Source of the DNA: Podocnemis expansa
Lineage: Eukaryota; Chordata; Testudines; Podocnemididae
Length of the DNA: 64,000 nucleotides
Assembly: GCA_007922195.1 (NCBI GenBank)
Contig: ML681963.1
Coordinates: forward strand, 51,406,084 to 51,470,083
Direction: 5' to 3'
Part shown: positions 11,500 to 22,577 of the stretch, one piece after another
Numbering within the stretch: position 1 is the stretch's first letter
Layout: each line of letters opens with the position of its first letter
Position numbers and translations under genes: made by a program
Notes under the pieces: generated by a model
Seen by the model: only the letters and a program-made list of their open reading frames with translations
The model's database searches: none
Told to the model about the DNA's origin: nothing

Positions 11500-11915
11500 G
11501 TTTGTAGAGGGGGAAGGAGAGTCTGGCACAGCAAGGAAGGGTGGGGGCATGTGGGGTGGAAAGGGAAAGTGTGGCGAACAGGGGCAGGGCTGGCAAGGGA
11601 GGATAGCGTGGGGTGACAAGGCGGAGCACAGCAGGGCAGGGCAGAGCAGGAGAGGGGACGGATGGTGGGGCAGTGGCAAGGGAACAATGCAGGGCAGGGA
11701 GGGCAAGGGTGTCCATGCAGGGTGGCAGGGGAAAGCGTGGGGAGAGTGGGGAGCAGGGTAGGGATGACAAGGAGGGTGGGGGGTGGCAGGGCAAGGATGG
11801 CTGTGTGGGGCGGCAAGGGGGAATGTGGGGAGCAGGGCAAGGAAGGGTTGGCAGGAAGGACATGGTGGCAAGGGAGCAGGGCAGGGGTGGGAAGGAAGAC
11901 ATGTGGTCAGGTGTT
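11500..11915. repeat. G-rich degenerate minisatellite
   Basis: Variants of 'ggcagggcaagg' and 'gtggggagcagggcaagg' are repeated, with the plus strand almost free of C runs. Many runs of three or more G make G-quadruplex formation possible on the plus strand. It lies inside the hAT element at 11143-13330. Confidence 0.75.
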
Positions 11916-11929
11916 AGGACCCTCACCAC

Positions 11930-12620
11930 TTTCCCAGACTCCCTGACTCCTTTGTCCTTCCCTGCACCACTCATGTTCTGCAACCCCTTCCCCAGCTGGT
12001 GCACTGTGGGCTCACCTCCCTGTTGGCTACTTGACCCCTTCCCTGGCCCCATGCTGTGTGGGCTCCCTGACCTCTTCCCCTTCCTCAGTTGCATCAGCTC
12101 CCCGACCCCTTCCCTGGCCCCTGCTCTAGGGGCTCTCTGACCACTTCCCTTTAGGCTCCCCTTCCCTGGCCCCGTCAACTCCCCCTCTTCCCTGGCCCCT
12201 TCTGTGCCATGCCACTGCGTGGACTCACTGATCCCCCTTCCCCGTGGGCTCTGCTCCCCTCCTCTCCTTTCTTTTCCATGTGCCACCTCCCCTGAACCCT
12301 CCCCTCCTTTTCATGCCCAGGCTCTGCTCTACTCCCTGCTTTGTCTTTCCCTTCCCTCTGGGGGCTTCTCTCTCTTCCTTCTCTCTTCTGTCTTTCTCCA
12401 CACCATGGCTCCTCTTCTTCCCTCCCTTCTCCCTTCCTGTCTTTCCCCTTATGACAGCCCCTCTCCTTCCCTTCTCCCTACTTTCCCTGTCTTTCCCTGT
12501 GCAATGGGTTCTCTCCTTCCCTTAACCCTCATGGGCTCCTCTTTTACTCCCCAGCCTTGCAGGGGCTCCCTGACCACTTCCCTGGCCCCTGTCCTATCTG
12601 AAATGGGCTGAATCCAGTGC
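11930..12620. repeat. Pyrimidine-rich tract (C/T)
   Basis: Repeated 'cccttccctggcccc' and 'cttccctctcc' words directly follow the G-rich tract, so base composition flips between strands near 11920. It is low-complexity and degenerate, inside the same hAT element. Confidence 0.7.
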
Positions 12621-13489
12621 CTGAACACAGCTCTCTGGCCAGGCCACCCCCCGCAGCTGTGCTCACGGAGGGAGATTTAAAAGGACTTCAGCTGGCCCCA
12701 GCTCCCAGGCTCCTGGGGCAGTGCTCTGTGAGCCAGACAAACGCAGCTTTTGGGGTAGCTGAAGCAGGTGGCTGCATAGGGCCCCAGGTGGTAAGGGGCC
12801 CCGTAGCGTTGCTGGCTTTGCTTAATTCAAAAACTGAGGCAGCAGGCTCAAGGGCTTGCGGCGCACCACTCGCACACTCCAAGCTGACTTTTGTGCTTCT
12901 GGAGTGGTATGGAGGGGCAGGAGAGCAGAGCTTAGCCTCTGGGTCAGCTCTCCTCATCCCCAGGGTGGGGAACAGCCAGCCCAGAGGAGGGGCAGGAGAG
13001 CGGAGCCTAGCCTCTGGGCTGGCCCACCCTGCCCCCAAGTCGGGAAACAGACGGCCCAAGGGCAGAGCAGGGTGTGTGTCGCAGAATGGGGAAGACGGCA
13101 GGGAGGGTTGTGGAATGGGCAGGGTGGGGGGAAGATGCCGGGGGGGGGGTGTCACAGAGCTGGAGGGGATGTACGTGGGTGTGTGGCTGGGGAAGATGAC
13201 GGCTAGGAGGGTGACAGAATGGCTGGGGAGGCGGGCCTGGGGCCAGATAGCCTAAGGCTGCCTCTGGGGCCAGATGAAAGCTGTCAGCATGCCAGAGTTC
13301 AGCCCACGGGCTGCAGGTTGACCAAGTCTGCTTTAGCTCATGTAACAGAGATCTGTATTGTACTCTTGAGGCTCTCAGGTTCAAATTGCTGAATCATTAT
13401 AAATATCTAGTAATTTTAGTCTTCAAACGTGCTGCAAGCATCCAACAAATCAACACCTGTTGCGGGGGGGAGCTGTTATCTCTCCACTG

Positions 13490-13620
13490 CTTTTGCAGAT
13501 GGTATCACAGATTAGTACAGAGAGGTTAACACACCCAAGGTGGCAGGGGAATTAAAACCCAGCAGTTTCTGATTCCCAAGCAGAGGAATTAAAAGCCAGC
13601 AGTTTCTGATTCCCAGGTGG
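13490..13620 (-). repeat. MIR-like SINE fragment with a local duplication
   Basis: A 'cagagaggttaacacaccc' phrase resembles the MIR reverse complement. The phrase agcagtttctgattcccaag/gtg occurs twice (about 13561 and 13598), a short tandem duplication. Confidence 0.45.
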
Positions 13621-13670
13621 GTGATCAAACTGCACTGAACAAGAAAGCCCCTGTTGTAATTGTTCCAAAG

Positions 13671-13795
13671 AGGTAGCCATGTTAGTCTAGTTCAGCAAAA
13701 GAAGCAAGGAGCCCGGTGGCACTTAAAGACTAATGAATTTATTTATCGCATGAGCTTTCATGGGAGAAAAATCACACTTTGTCATACTCTTTGAA
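13671..13795 (+). repeat. Interspersed repeat of the 'gttagtct...taaagactaat' family (full-like copy)
   Basis: It begins aggtagccatgttagtct, runs through cagcaaaagaagcaagg and ggcacttaaagactaat, and continues to atgagctttcatggg. Related copies lie at 44011-44062, 47815-47955 and 49568-49705. The family is common in reptile genomes as I remember it, but I do not know its accepted name. Confidence 0.6.
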
Positions 13796-14356
13796 GATGA
13801 AGGAACTTGCTAGGGTTGTAATCTGTAACTCTTATCAGGGCCCTGTCTGAAATTCTGTGGTTTATTTGGATCTTTGGCAGGCTCCATGAGGAAATGGATG
13901 GGGCCATCGTCATCATTATTAGGTGCATTATGGTAGTGCCTGGGGAATCCCAGTTCCTCCCTTTGTCCTTCCCTCACAGCCAATCTCCAATATCTTGGGG
14001 CTGCTTCGCATCCCTAGCCCATCTGTCAGATGCTTCTCCTTGTCCCACTATATTTCCAATCCTCCTTCATCCCTCCGCACCCCTGGTGGTTTCACTTTTA
14101 ATACAGATTGGTAAGCTATTTTGTGCAAGCCAGTGACGGAGCTGAGAGTGGAGTACCATGAATCCTGCCCCATTTTCACTGTCCCTTCCCTGCGGTAAGT
14201 TTCTCTGGTGCCATGCATTGTCCACACTCCTTTCCTGCCTCGGTGGATACAGGGGAAAAAGTGTGTTCTTCTTTGAGCACTGCTCACATCCTTTCTAATG
14301 CAGGTGTATAAATGCCGCAATGCACAGTCATCAGAAAGCTTTGTTTTGCCCTAGCC

Positions 14357-14861
14357 CAGAGGTCGGAAACCCCCAGCATGTGTCAAAAATGGCGTGGGCT
14401 GAGCCTGAGTAGAATGTGGAGCCGCTCATGTTCCCTCGCTGGCCCCGCTCGCCCAGCACTGTGCAGCTTGGGGCCACAAGAGCCACAAGCCATGGTTCCA
14501 GGCCAACGCTAGCCACGCTTCCTCTCTGGTGAGAGCGGCCAGCAGGGACAAAGAAGCTGTGGTGCGCAGGGCTCCTGGCCCCACCTCTGCTGGGCAGGGG
14601 TAGAGGGGAGTGGGGTGGGTCAGCCTGCCCATAGCTGCTGTTGTAGGTGGGAGGCAGCTCCAACCCCAGAACTGGAGGCTGCCCATCAGTGGAGGCAGAA
14701 GCCAACCCTGGCTGGGAACCAGAGGCTGCCCACTGGTGTGTGCTGGTGCCAGTCCCGAACCTGAGGCTTGGTTCCCTCCCCCTTTTTGCCCTGCCCCTGG
14801 CAGGTGCTGAGGGTGCAGTGGGCAGGGCTGGTATAGGGCCAGCAAAGGTTGCAGACCCCTG
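14357..14861. mobile_element. hAT element (505 bp) nested in the DIRS-1 leader
   Basis: The ends are CAGAGGTCGGAAACC and, inverted, CAGGGGTCTGCAACC. The flanks are ccctagcc (14349-14356) and ccctaggc (14862-14869), 7 of 8 identical. DIRS leader sequence lies on both sides. The right end resembles that of the element at 55231-55487. Confidence 0.85.
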
Positions 14862-15119
14862 CCCTAGGCTGTTCCCTTAGGGTCAGTAGCCAACACCCCC
14901 TCAGTTGTGCACGCTGGCTGCAGTACATAGGTGGCACTGCCCCTGCCCCCCACCCCCTTCAGTTCCTTTTTTCTGCTGGAGTGATCAGCCTGGAAGTTCT
15001 TGCCCTTGCGATTCTGCAGGCGCCTGTTTCCCATCATCTTTAAACACTTAGCAGTCCAAGTTCTAATTCTAGTCTTAGATTTAGTTCAAAGCTTTTCAGG
15101 GCATCTCAAACATTGGGCT

Positions 15120-17600
15120 GAGTGTCTGGAATGTCATGCAGCACCTGGCATCAGCAACAACCCTGCTGGGTTTCAAGCTGTGTGCCTCATGCTAGGAAGG
15201 CATTCCTGTCAGCAACCCCCATGGCAGATGCCTTTAATGTCTGGGGGAGAGTCTTAGGTCTGACAAATGCCATATTTGTTTGTCCTTCAAACTGAGGACT
15301 CAAAAAGAAAGGGAGAGTTGTCTCTGGGTCCTTGTCATTGAGGTGGCCCTCAGCCCAGCACTGAAGCTATCCCAATACCTGTTGGCACCAGGAGCATCAA
15401 CACAGCGGGCCCACCTGGCACCAGCCCCACCCTGGCAACGGTCAACTTCTAGCAAGGCAAGAAAGCCCCGGGCAGGTAAGGATGCAGTGCCTGCACTGAA
15501 GGCCCAGACAACAAGAGAAAAGCGTCTCTCCCGCCTTGACTCTCCCTTGCTTGTACAGGCAACACCAGAGTAATCGGGAATTCCACTGATCCTGGCACTG
15601 TCCACACGGGAGGCTTTCAAGGCAATGAGGTCTCTGTTGGCACTGCCAGTGTCTTCTCCACCACTGAGGCAGGTGGCATCGAGGGGAAAGCCTTCCATGG
15701 CATCGAAGGCCTGGCTGAGGCCCCAGCATGGGCCCAGGCCCTTGGCACTGCAAGCATGGCACAGGAGCTGAAGGGGCATCGCAGTAGCACTGCCTGGCAC
15801 TGCCCTCCATGCCCCCCATCCCCGGCATCAAGATCTGGTGGCCCAAGGTGGCATTATCCTCCATCTCTGGTGCACCCAGACTTGCCTGACTCAGGCTCAT
15901 AGTTGGAGGCAATGGGAGAAATCCCAGCTCCAGCTCACTCATCACCATACAATTCGGAATGAGCATGAGTACCATTGCCGCAGTCATTCTGGCACTGGTC
16001 CCAATCCCAGTTGTTGGAGAGATCTGAAGCACTACACCATCACCAGAGATCATCCTCATCACTGTACTGGCTGCTATGGCCATGTGGAGTTCGAAGCAGG
16101 TATCTCTGGTGGAGATGGGCCCACTGGGTAAGCAATGTGACCTGGGACTGCAGAGAGCACCAGGCCCACGATTCTGCATCACCTCTGGGATTGTTTGATG
16201 GGGCTAGCCCAGCACCAAGTTGTCAGAGAGATTGCGTCTGGCACCAGGACCACTCCCGGTATAGAGAACGCTCTCCGGCAGCAGAGAGGAGCGTTTTCCC
16301 TGACACAGGCAAGGAGAGTTTCCCCAGTATGGCGCAGTTGTTCCAGGACTGGATGGCTCAGTGGTCCTATTGGGACCCTTGGACCGCTTTGCAGAGGGGA
16401 TCCCTATCAAATGTGTCCTCAAGGAATCCACACTCCAGGGCCAGCTGGGACCCACAAGGGTTGTACGCTGAATCTGATCCCTGGGATGGACCTCTAACAT
16501 GGGTAGGGACAGCTCCCGAGCACACTCTTCATCATCCCCAGATGAAGTGGCCTCATCACCCCCAGATGAAGTGGCTTACCAGAGGTCCTTCTCCCTCCAG
16601 GAAGACTTGAAGTCGCACCAGGAGCTCCTGAAAAGGGTGGCATCAAACCTCAGTCCCCCAATAGATAGACTGAAGGAGGACTTTGACCCAGTCTTCGATG
16701 TGAGTCACTCAGGCCACCAGCCAGGGTGGCCCTTCCCCTGCATGAGGGAATCCCGAAGATCACCTAGGTCTGGTGGCAGATCTTGTCATACTGGTGTTCA
16801 GGGGGGCTCAAAGGAAGTACCACATTCCCATGGACAAGTCTGGGTTCCTATTCAACCACCCGACCCTGGGCTTCCTTGTGGTGGATGTGGTCAACTAAAA
16901 GGAGGGGTAGGGCCAACCTGCATCAACACGCAAAAATAAAGAGGCAAAGAAAATGAACCTGTTCGGCTGTAAGATTTATTCAACCACAGCGTTTCAACTG
17001 TGTTTTGCATACCAGAAGGCCCCCATAGGGAGATACAGTTTTAACCTGTAGAACTCCCTGCACAGGTTCAGGGACCTCATCCCCTTGAACCATGACACAG
17101 ACTTTGACACGATCCTGGAAGAGGGCATGGTGGTGGCATGCACAACACTCTTAGCATCCTGGGATGCGACGGACATGGCCAGCATAGGGGTTGCTTTGGC
17201 AGTGACCGTGAGGAGAGCAGCTTGGCTGCAAGGGTCAAGTCTATTGCCCCAGATGCAACAGGTGATCCAGGACCTCCTTTTCAAAGATCCTGCTCTCTTT
17301 GTGATGTCCACAGACAGCAAACTCTTTGGGGTGAAGCAGTCCCAAGCCACCTTATGATTGTTGGGCATGTATACACCTTGGACTGCCAGAAGTCCTTTTT
17401 GACTTCAGGACCCAGCAGCAGCAACCCCAGCAGCAAGGACATCAACAGCACCACCTCCTGCAGCAGCAGCACCCTTACAGAAACTGAGAAGGGGACAGAG
17501 GTAGGGGAAGGAGGGGAAATAGAGGACATGGTTCTCAACAACCCTCCCATCAGAGCTCCAACCACCACGCCCCAGCCAACAGCACAGGTTCTGAGGTGAT
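15120..17600 (+). pseudogene. DIRS-1 gag-like ORF (many frameshifts)
   Basis: This is the remnant of the first DIRS protein, which is thought to package the element RNA. The N-terminal Cys/His region is readable near 15130-15300 (CLMLGRHSCQQ in one frame, SFKLRTQKERES in another). A Ser/Pro-rich middle includes SSSSPDEVASSPPDEVAYQ and a 'SHQELLKRVASNL' helix around 16510-16660. The conserved C-terminal block is at about 16945-17357 (MNLFGCKIYST, then ILEEG, AVTVRRAAWLQ and DSKLFGVKQSQATL). A Gln/His-rich tail follows. The frame changes several times, so no full protein can be made. The DIRS assignment rests on the block order and on similarity to DIRS-2. Confidence 0.8.
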
Positions 17601-17609
17601 GCTCAAGGG

Positions 17610-18430
17610 CTTCATACTCACCATGGGTTCTTCCCCAACTCTGCTATTGCAGGACCATCTCGCCTCTTTTCAACATCAGTGGGCCGAGATCCCCTTGGAC
17701 CTCTGGATACTAGATATGATCTCACATGGCTACGCCCTTCAGTTCAGGTCCAGGCTTCCCATCCAAAAACTGTCCCCTTGACAAGCCACCGGGGACCCTT
17801 CTCACGAACACCTCCTGACTCAGGAAGGCCTCACCCTCTTAAACCTGGGAGTAACAGAACGCGTCCCTCGCAGAGAGAGGGGCAGGGGCTTAAAGTCCAG
17901 ATATTTCCTGATTCCAAAAGTGAAAGGGGAGTCTAAGGCCTGTCCTGGACCTGTGCTATTTAAACAAGCTTTTAAATAAAATAAAGTTTCATATGGTTTC
18001 TCTAACCCACATAATCCTGTCCTTAGACCCATGTGATTGGTTTGCAGCACTCAACCTGAAAGACGCATCACTTTGCAATCAGGCTTGCATACAGGAAATA
18101 CCTAAGGTTCACAACAGGGAACAACCACTATCAGTTCGCTGCCCTACCCTACAGGCTCTCCTTGGCCCCAAGAGTCTTTGCAAAGTGTATGGCAGTGGTA
18201 GTGGCCCACTGAAAGAGGGGTGTCCAGATCTTCCCTTACCTGGACAACTGGCTTATCAGAGGCAGGCCCAAAGACCAGGTTCGTCACAGTGTACTCGTTA
18301 CTCAAAAGCTGTACAACAAGCTGGGCCTACTCCTAAACCTGGAAGAATCAAAGTTGGAGCCCACTCGGGAGATAGATTTCATTGGGTCAACCTGGACTCA
18401 AGATGGGCCAGGGCCTCCCTCCCAATCTCC
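17610..18430 (+). pseudogene. DIRS-1 reverse transcriptase (broken, YLDN at active site)
   Basis: These are remnants of the DIRS polymerase. Visible blocks are an LQDHLASFQHQWAEI...ISHGYALQF segment (17640-17750), a 'SRYFLIPKVKGES' segment (about 17895-17935), and an active-site segment FPYLDNWLIRG near 18225-18260, followed by LLLNLEESKLEPTREIDFIG (about 18330-18390). Polymerases of this family normally read YLDD here. The second Asp is Asn, which would be expected to disable catalysis. Several frameshifts separate the blocks. RNase H and recombinase domains are absent. Confidence 0.8.
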
Positions 18431-18639
18431 AGGGTGAGGTACCCCCATGACATTCTGAACTCCCCTAGGTCAGGCACTGGGCTCCATGTTAAACCTGGGA
18501 TAGATCTTCTGAAGCAAATCACTTCTTTCTCTAGTCTTGGCCCTGAGTACTCACTGGATTTCCTCTATCTACTCCTCAGTCTTAAGTCTCACAAGAGAGA
18601 CTCCATACCAAGAATATTTAGCAAAGAATAATGGAAGGC

Positions 18640-21391
18640 ACAGAAGTATATAGAGAGGGGAGGGTGAAAAATACTGGCACCAAGTGACTGGCTGTAAGCA
18701 GGGAGCTAACACATTCTAAGGGGAATTTCCTTGGCTGCAAATAAATCCCTGAGGGAGCATCAATGATCCTCTTCTGCTGGGTTGAGGCTCTGCACTAGGC
18801 ATCACGAGTCACTAAGGGACGCTCTGCCTTTCTCCCAATGCCTTGTCCTACTTGGATTTTCAGAGGCTGCTGTTTTGATGCTGTCAGCTGTTTGACAGCT
18901 CGGATTTTATAGTGTTCTCTTCTGCTTATAAATATATGTATTCTCAGCTCTGCTACCTGCAAACTGGAAGTTTTGACGGGTTCGTCTCTGCTTGAATTAC
19001 AATAAATCAGACGAGAACAAAATCCTCCCTGAATTTTGAAATCCAACTGTGATTACATCCTTTGTCCACCCTGCCTCCAAACGCATGGCACAGCTGTTGG
19101 AGAAGCCTCGGGGTAGCACTGGATTGGTATTGAGTTCAGGGGGAAAGTGGGAGCAGAATCAGCCTTTGCACATCCAAAAAGTCAGTGGCCAGTGGCCTCC
19201 TCTGATGTGTGAGACCTAGAGAAATAAAGCAGAATTTCAGCTTGCAGAGCCTTGAAAATGTATTGCTTGCAAGTTCGGCTCTAGGAGTTGCTGCACTCAG
19301 GATCACAGGTTATTCAGAGCCCCTCACAGTTGCCTCAGGCTGGCCAAGGTCCTGGAATTTTGGACATGCCCCAGGATCACATCCCAGCTGTAGGTAGCCT
19401 GTTTCCCAGGATACCCCTGATGGCAGAAAGTCCTCAGCAAGCTCCCTGCTAGGCCAGCCATTTGCCCTTGACTGAGTCAAGTATCTGACTTTTCCCTGGT
19501 GCTGTGGGGGAACCCTCATGAAACCAACAGTTTCTTTCAGTGTAAAATTATCATTGCTTCAGATTTGCTCCCAGAGAGATGCATGTTCCCAGATGCTGTG
19601 TCTGAACCTCAGTCACTGCTCACCTCCTCTGCACCCTCCACATCTGTGCCTGGCTCGCTATCTCTAAGCATCATGGCTTGCCCATCTCCTACGGGCTGGT
19701 CACACTCCTTTCCATCTCTATAAGGAACACAGCATAGGTATCTTTTGGCGGTCTTGGCCAGTGCTTCTCCAACTTCCTATACACCCTGGCCACCTCCCTT
19801 GGCTAGCTGTTGTGCTTGTGACCCTCACTTACCATGGCATCTGAACATCTCTGAGACAGGGAAGTGCCCCTTATTCCATACATGGGAACTAAAACCCAGA
19901 GAGAGTAAGTGATTTGCACACAGAGGGTCTGTGGAGCAAGGAACTGGATCCAGCTTAACCACGGGGCCATCCTTCCTCCTCCAAAGCCAATGCCTAGTAC
20001 ACCAGTGCCCTATGTCCTTCCCATTTCCTCTAGCCCCTGCACTTGACCTATTTCCCCATTTTTTTCTATGTAGCTTCTGGTGCAGAACCTAGGGCCGCAA
20101 CAGGCATGGAAGCAGCAGGCTGCATGTCCTGGGTTAAAGCTGCTTCACAGCAGCTGCTGTCTTGGATAGTAACAGGCACATGTAAAGTGCCTCAGGTCAG
20201 GATATTGCAATTAATAAAACACGCTGCAAATGCAATTGACTGATTGCAGGTGGAGAAGGATTGTTGGTTTGGCTGCTACCTGCTGTCCAGCTCTGGTATC
20301 TCAGACTCCCAGGTTGCTTGCTTGCTGACTTCTCAGAGAGGTGATGGGGGAGGTCCTGCAGGGGTACTGATCGAAGAGGAGAGCTCCAGTGGTGGAGTGA
20401 GGAGAAAGAAGAGGTGCTGCAGAAAGTGCCCAGCAATCTCTTTTCAGCAACCATCCACACCTGCTGTTGGACCTGGTCGTGTTATGTCAGTGGAGCTCCT
20501 GGGCCAAGGGGGAGCACTGGTAGTTCTTCCTCCCACTTACAAATGAAGAGTAATGGGAAAGAGGGGAGTGACGAGAGGGGGAGAGAATGCTTGGTGCCTT
20601 TCTTCACTGAGCTGACATGATGAAGTGTCTGGCTGATAAAGTGGGACATAGGGGCCTTCTCTTGTGATGCCCCCCACAGCTTCTGGTGTCTGCATCCCAC
20701 CTGCATGGCCTGTGTGGTGACTGCCAGTGGAGCCTGGAAGACTAGCCAAGGTGGGCTGGGTTTTGGGATTTGGATTGGGACCAGGGCTCCATCACCTGAG
20801 ATTTCAGTTCAAAACGACCACGACCTTCAGCGACCAGCTTTACCAGGACCTTTCTTTCACCCTGGGAAGCAGCAGGAGGCTTACAGGCAAGCAAACCAAG
20901 CCCCCATTATGTTAGGTGCTGTACAAAGAGAAGGTCTCTGCCCCAAGGAAATTACAGGATGTGGAAACTAGTCCCCTTTGGGATACGGGTCTAACCCAAA
21001 GCTAAAAAGGCAGATTGAGAGCTCTGGCTTCCAACTTGCCCCTTTCCCTCAGAAATGTGTATGTTGGGAAGTGTTGACTCACAAGAAGGAAAGTCCCTGA
21101 TTCCCGTTGTGAAATTTCTGCTCGCAGTGTGTCCCCTTTGGGGTGGGCAAATGATGTTGCTATTTACTGTGGTTACTTTCCCACTGGCCTGTCTGGGCAA
21201 GGTTCTGCACACCCTCAGCCCACTGCCAGATGCCCTGCACTCGCCCCAGGGTCAATGGAAGCCAGAGGTGCTCAACACCTGGCAGGGCTGGCAAGATTCA
21301 TACAACAGCCCAATACCCACTCAGACCCAAGGAGCTGACAGCAGTCGTCCTAGTGGAGAGGCAGGTCAGCAGGCGCCCAGAGGGAAATGGG
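18640..21391. other. Mostly unique non-coding DNA
   Basis: No supported gene. A MIR-like piece on the minus strand is at 19870-20010 and a short repeat tail (ttaggtgctgtacaaag) is at about 20905-20960. Open frames of up to 126 codons have no recognisable domain. Confidence 0.5.
19870..20010 (-). repeat. MIR-like SINE fragment
   Basis: 'aaacccagagagagtaagtgatttgcacacagagg' (about 19891-19925) follows the pattern of the MIR reverse complement (core CTGTGTGAC...TCACTTAC). It is divergent. Confidence 0.5.
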
Positions 21392-21559
21392 CTATGTTCA
21401 CACATAGATGCTTATTTCAAAATAAGATATTTTGAAATAAGCTAATTTGAAGTAAAATCCTTAATTTAATTTAACTTAAATCGAATTAAGAAAGACCACG
21501 AAATCGAAATAGCAAGTCCAGACACAGGACTTGCTATTTTGATTCAGGAGGGGGGTACC

Positions 21560-22380
21560 ATGGGAGGTGTGGCAACACGGCCCCCTGGCAGGGCCATGTT
21601 GCCACCCAATCCCCTGCTTGGCTCTCACGTGGAGAGCCAGGCAGGGGAAAACAGCACCCAGGGCAGGGATCCCTCTGCCCTGCCTCTCCAGCTGCTGGTG
21701 GGGCAGTGGGGAAGGGACTGTAAGGCACCCCCGCTGCCAGTGGGCAGGGGGTTCCGGAGCCGGTTTACGGGGCTTGCCCGCTGCCAGCCCGTGGGGGGGT
21801 CCCAGTGCTGGCTCCACAGGCTTGCTGGGGGTACAGGCTGCTGGTGGGGTGGCATGTGCCGAGCCGACTCCCTCCACTGCCTGGGCTCTGTTGCTGCTGG
21901 CAGGGCTGCGGGCTGCGGGTGCTGAGCCTGCTTGAGCCTGCTGGCTCTGCAGACCAGGCTCCGCGGCTGCTGGTGGGGCTGCGGGGGCTGAGCCTGCTTG
22001 CCCCACAGCCCACGCTCTGCGGCTGCTGGCGGGGCGATGGGTGACAGAGCCAGCTTGCCCCACAACTTGGGCTCTGCGGCTGCTGGCAGGGCAGCGGGTG
22101 CCAGAGCCGGCTCGCTCCGCAGCCTGGGCTCCACAGCTACTGTTGGGGCTGTGGGGCAAGCGGGCTCGGCAGCCGCAGCCCCGCCGAGCCTGGGCTGCAA
22201 GGTGAGCCGGCTCCAGCACCTGCCGCCCCCGGCTAGCTGCCAACACCCCCAGCAAGCTGGGGGAGCTGGATCCTGGACCCCTCCTCCCCCGAGCCCACCT
22301 GTACCTCCTCTCCCTCCCCCCGACCAGAGTGCTGATTGGCTCCCTGGCCAGGGTGCTGAGGGGCGTGGGCCTTCCTCCTA
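21560..22380. repeat. GC-rich core of degenerate repeats
   Basis: Variants of 'ctgcggctgctggcggggc' and 'gagcctgcttgccccacag' recur about every 60 bp. They create a 305-codon frame on the minus strand (22393-21476) rich in Pro, Ala, Ser and Gly with repeated PAAAEP-like words. I regard this frame as a by-product of the repeat, not a gene. Confidence 0.6.
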
Positions 22381-22411
22381 GGGTGCCATACACCCTGGGA
22401 GGAAGGTCAAC

Positions 22412-22577
22412 TGTTATATCAATATGAGGGACATATTGATATAACAGAGCCAGAAGGGGTTATTTCAGACCACAGTTTTGAAATAACCCTCATTTTGATA
22501 CCAAACTAGGTTTTATTGTATCAAAATGATTTTCCTTATTTCAAAATAAGGGAGCTCCTTATTTTGAAATAAGGAAA
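22412..22577. repeat. Array of four consecutive perfect hairpins
   Basis: Four inverted repeats stand head to tail: arms 22412-22425/22433-22446 (14 bp), 22457-22467/22479-22489 (11 bp), 22490-22501/22518-22529 (12 bp) and 22531-22551/22557-22577 (21 bp). All arms are perfect by eye and the loops are 5 to 16 bases. Confidence 0.9.

Larger units (their letters stand above)
11143..13330. mobile_element. 2.2-kb non-autonomous hAT element with perfect 8-bp TSD
   Basis: The flanks are identical octamers ctttagct at 11135-11142 and 13331-13338. The ends are CATGGGTGTCCAGTC and, inverted, CAGACTTGGTCAACC, which are decayed versions of the CAGGG-TGTCCAAC end of hAT elements. No transposase is visible. 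The middle is a G-rich tract (11500-11915) followed by a C/T-rich tract (11930-12620), so long proline/serine-rich frames appear on both strands but have no recognisable domain. GC-rich sequence at 12640-13250 completes it. Confidence 0.8.
14264..18640 (+). mobile_element. DIRS-1: degraded DIRS tyrosine-recombinase retroelement
   Basis: The left terminal region starts near 14264 with ttcttctttgagcactgctc, matching the start of DIRS-2 (56005, ttcttcttcgagcactgctc). The leader is interrupted by a hAT element (14357-14861) and resumes at 14870. A gag remnant (15120-17600) and a reverse transcriptase remnant (17610-18430) follow in several frames. RNase H, the tyrosine recombinase and the right inverted repeat are missing, so the element is 3'-truncated. 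The exact right edge is unclear, between about 18430 and 18640. Confidence 0.85.

Noticed and set aside
11432..12286. 284-codon open frame on the minus strand and overlapping frames on both strands
   Set aside because: Low-complexity G-rich and C/T-rich tract inside a hAT element; no domain, and long frames occur in many registers.
12617..13255. 212-codon open frame on the plus strand
   Set aside because: GC-rich interior of the same hAT element with internal repetition and no recognisable fold or motif.
21476..22393. 305-codon open frame on the minus strand
   Set aside because: It lies in the GC-rich degenerate repeat of a mobile element. Pro/Ala/Ser-rich composition and open frames in several other registers show it is a by-product of base composition.
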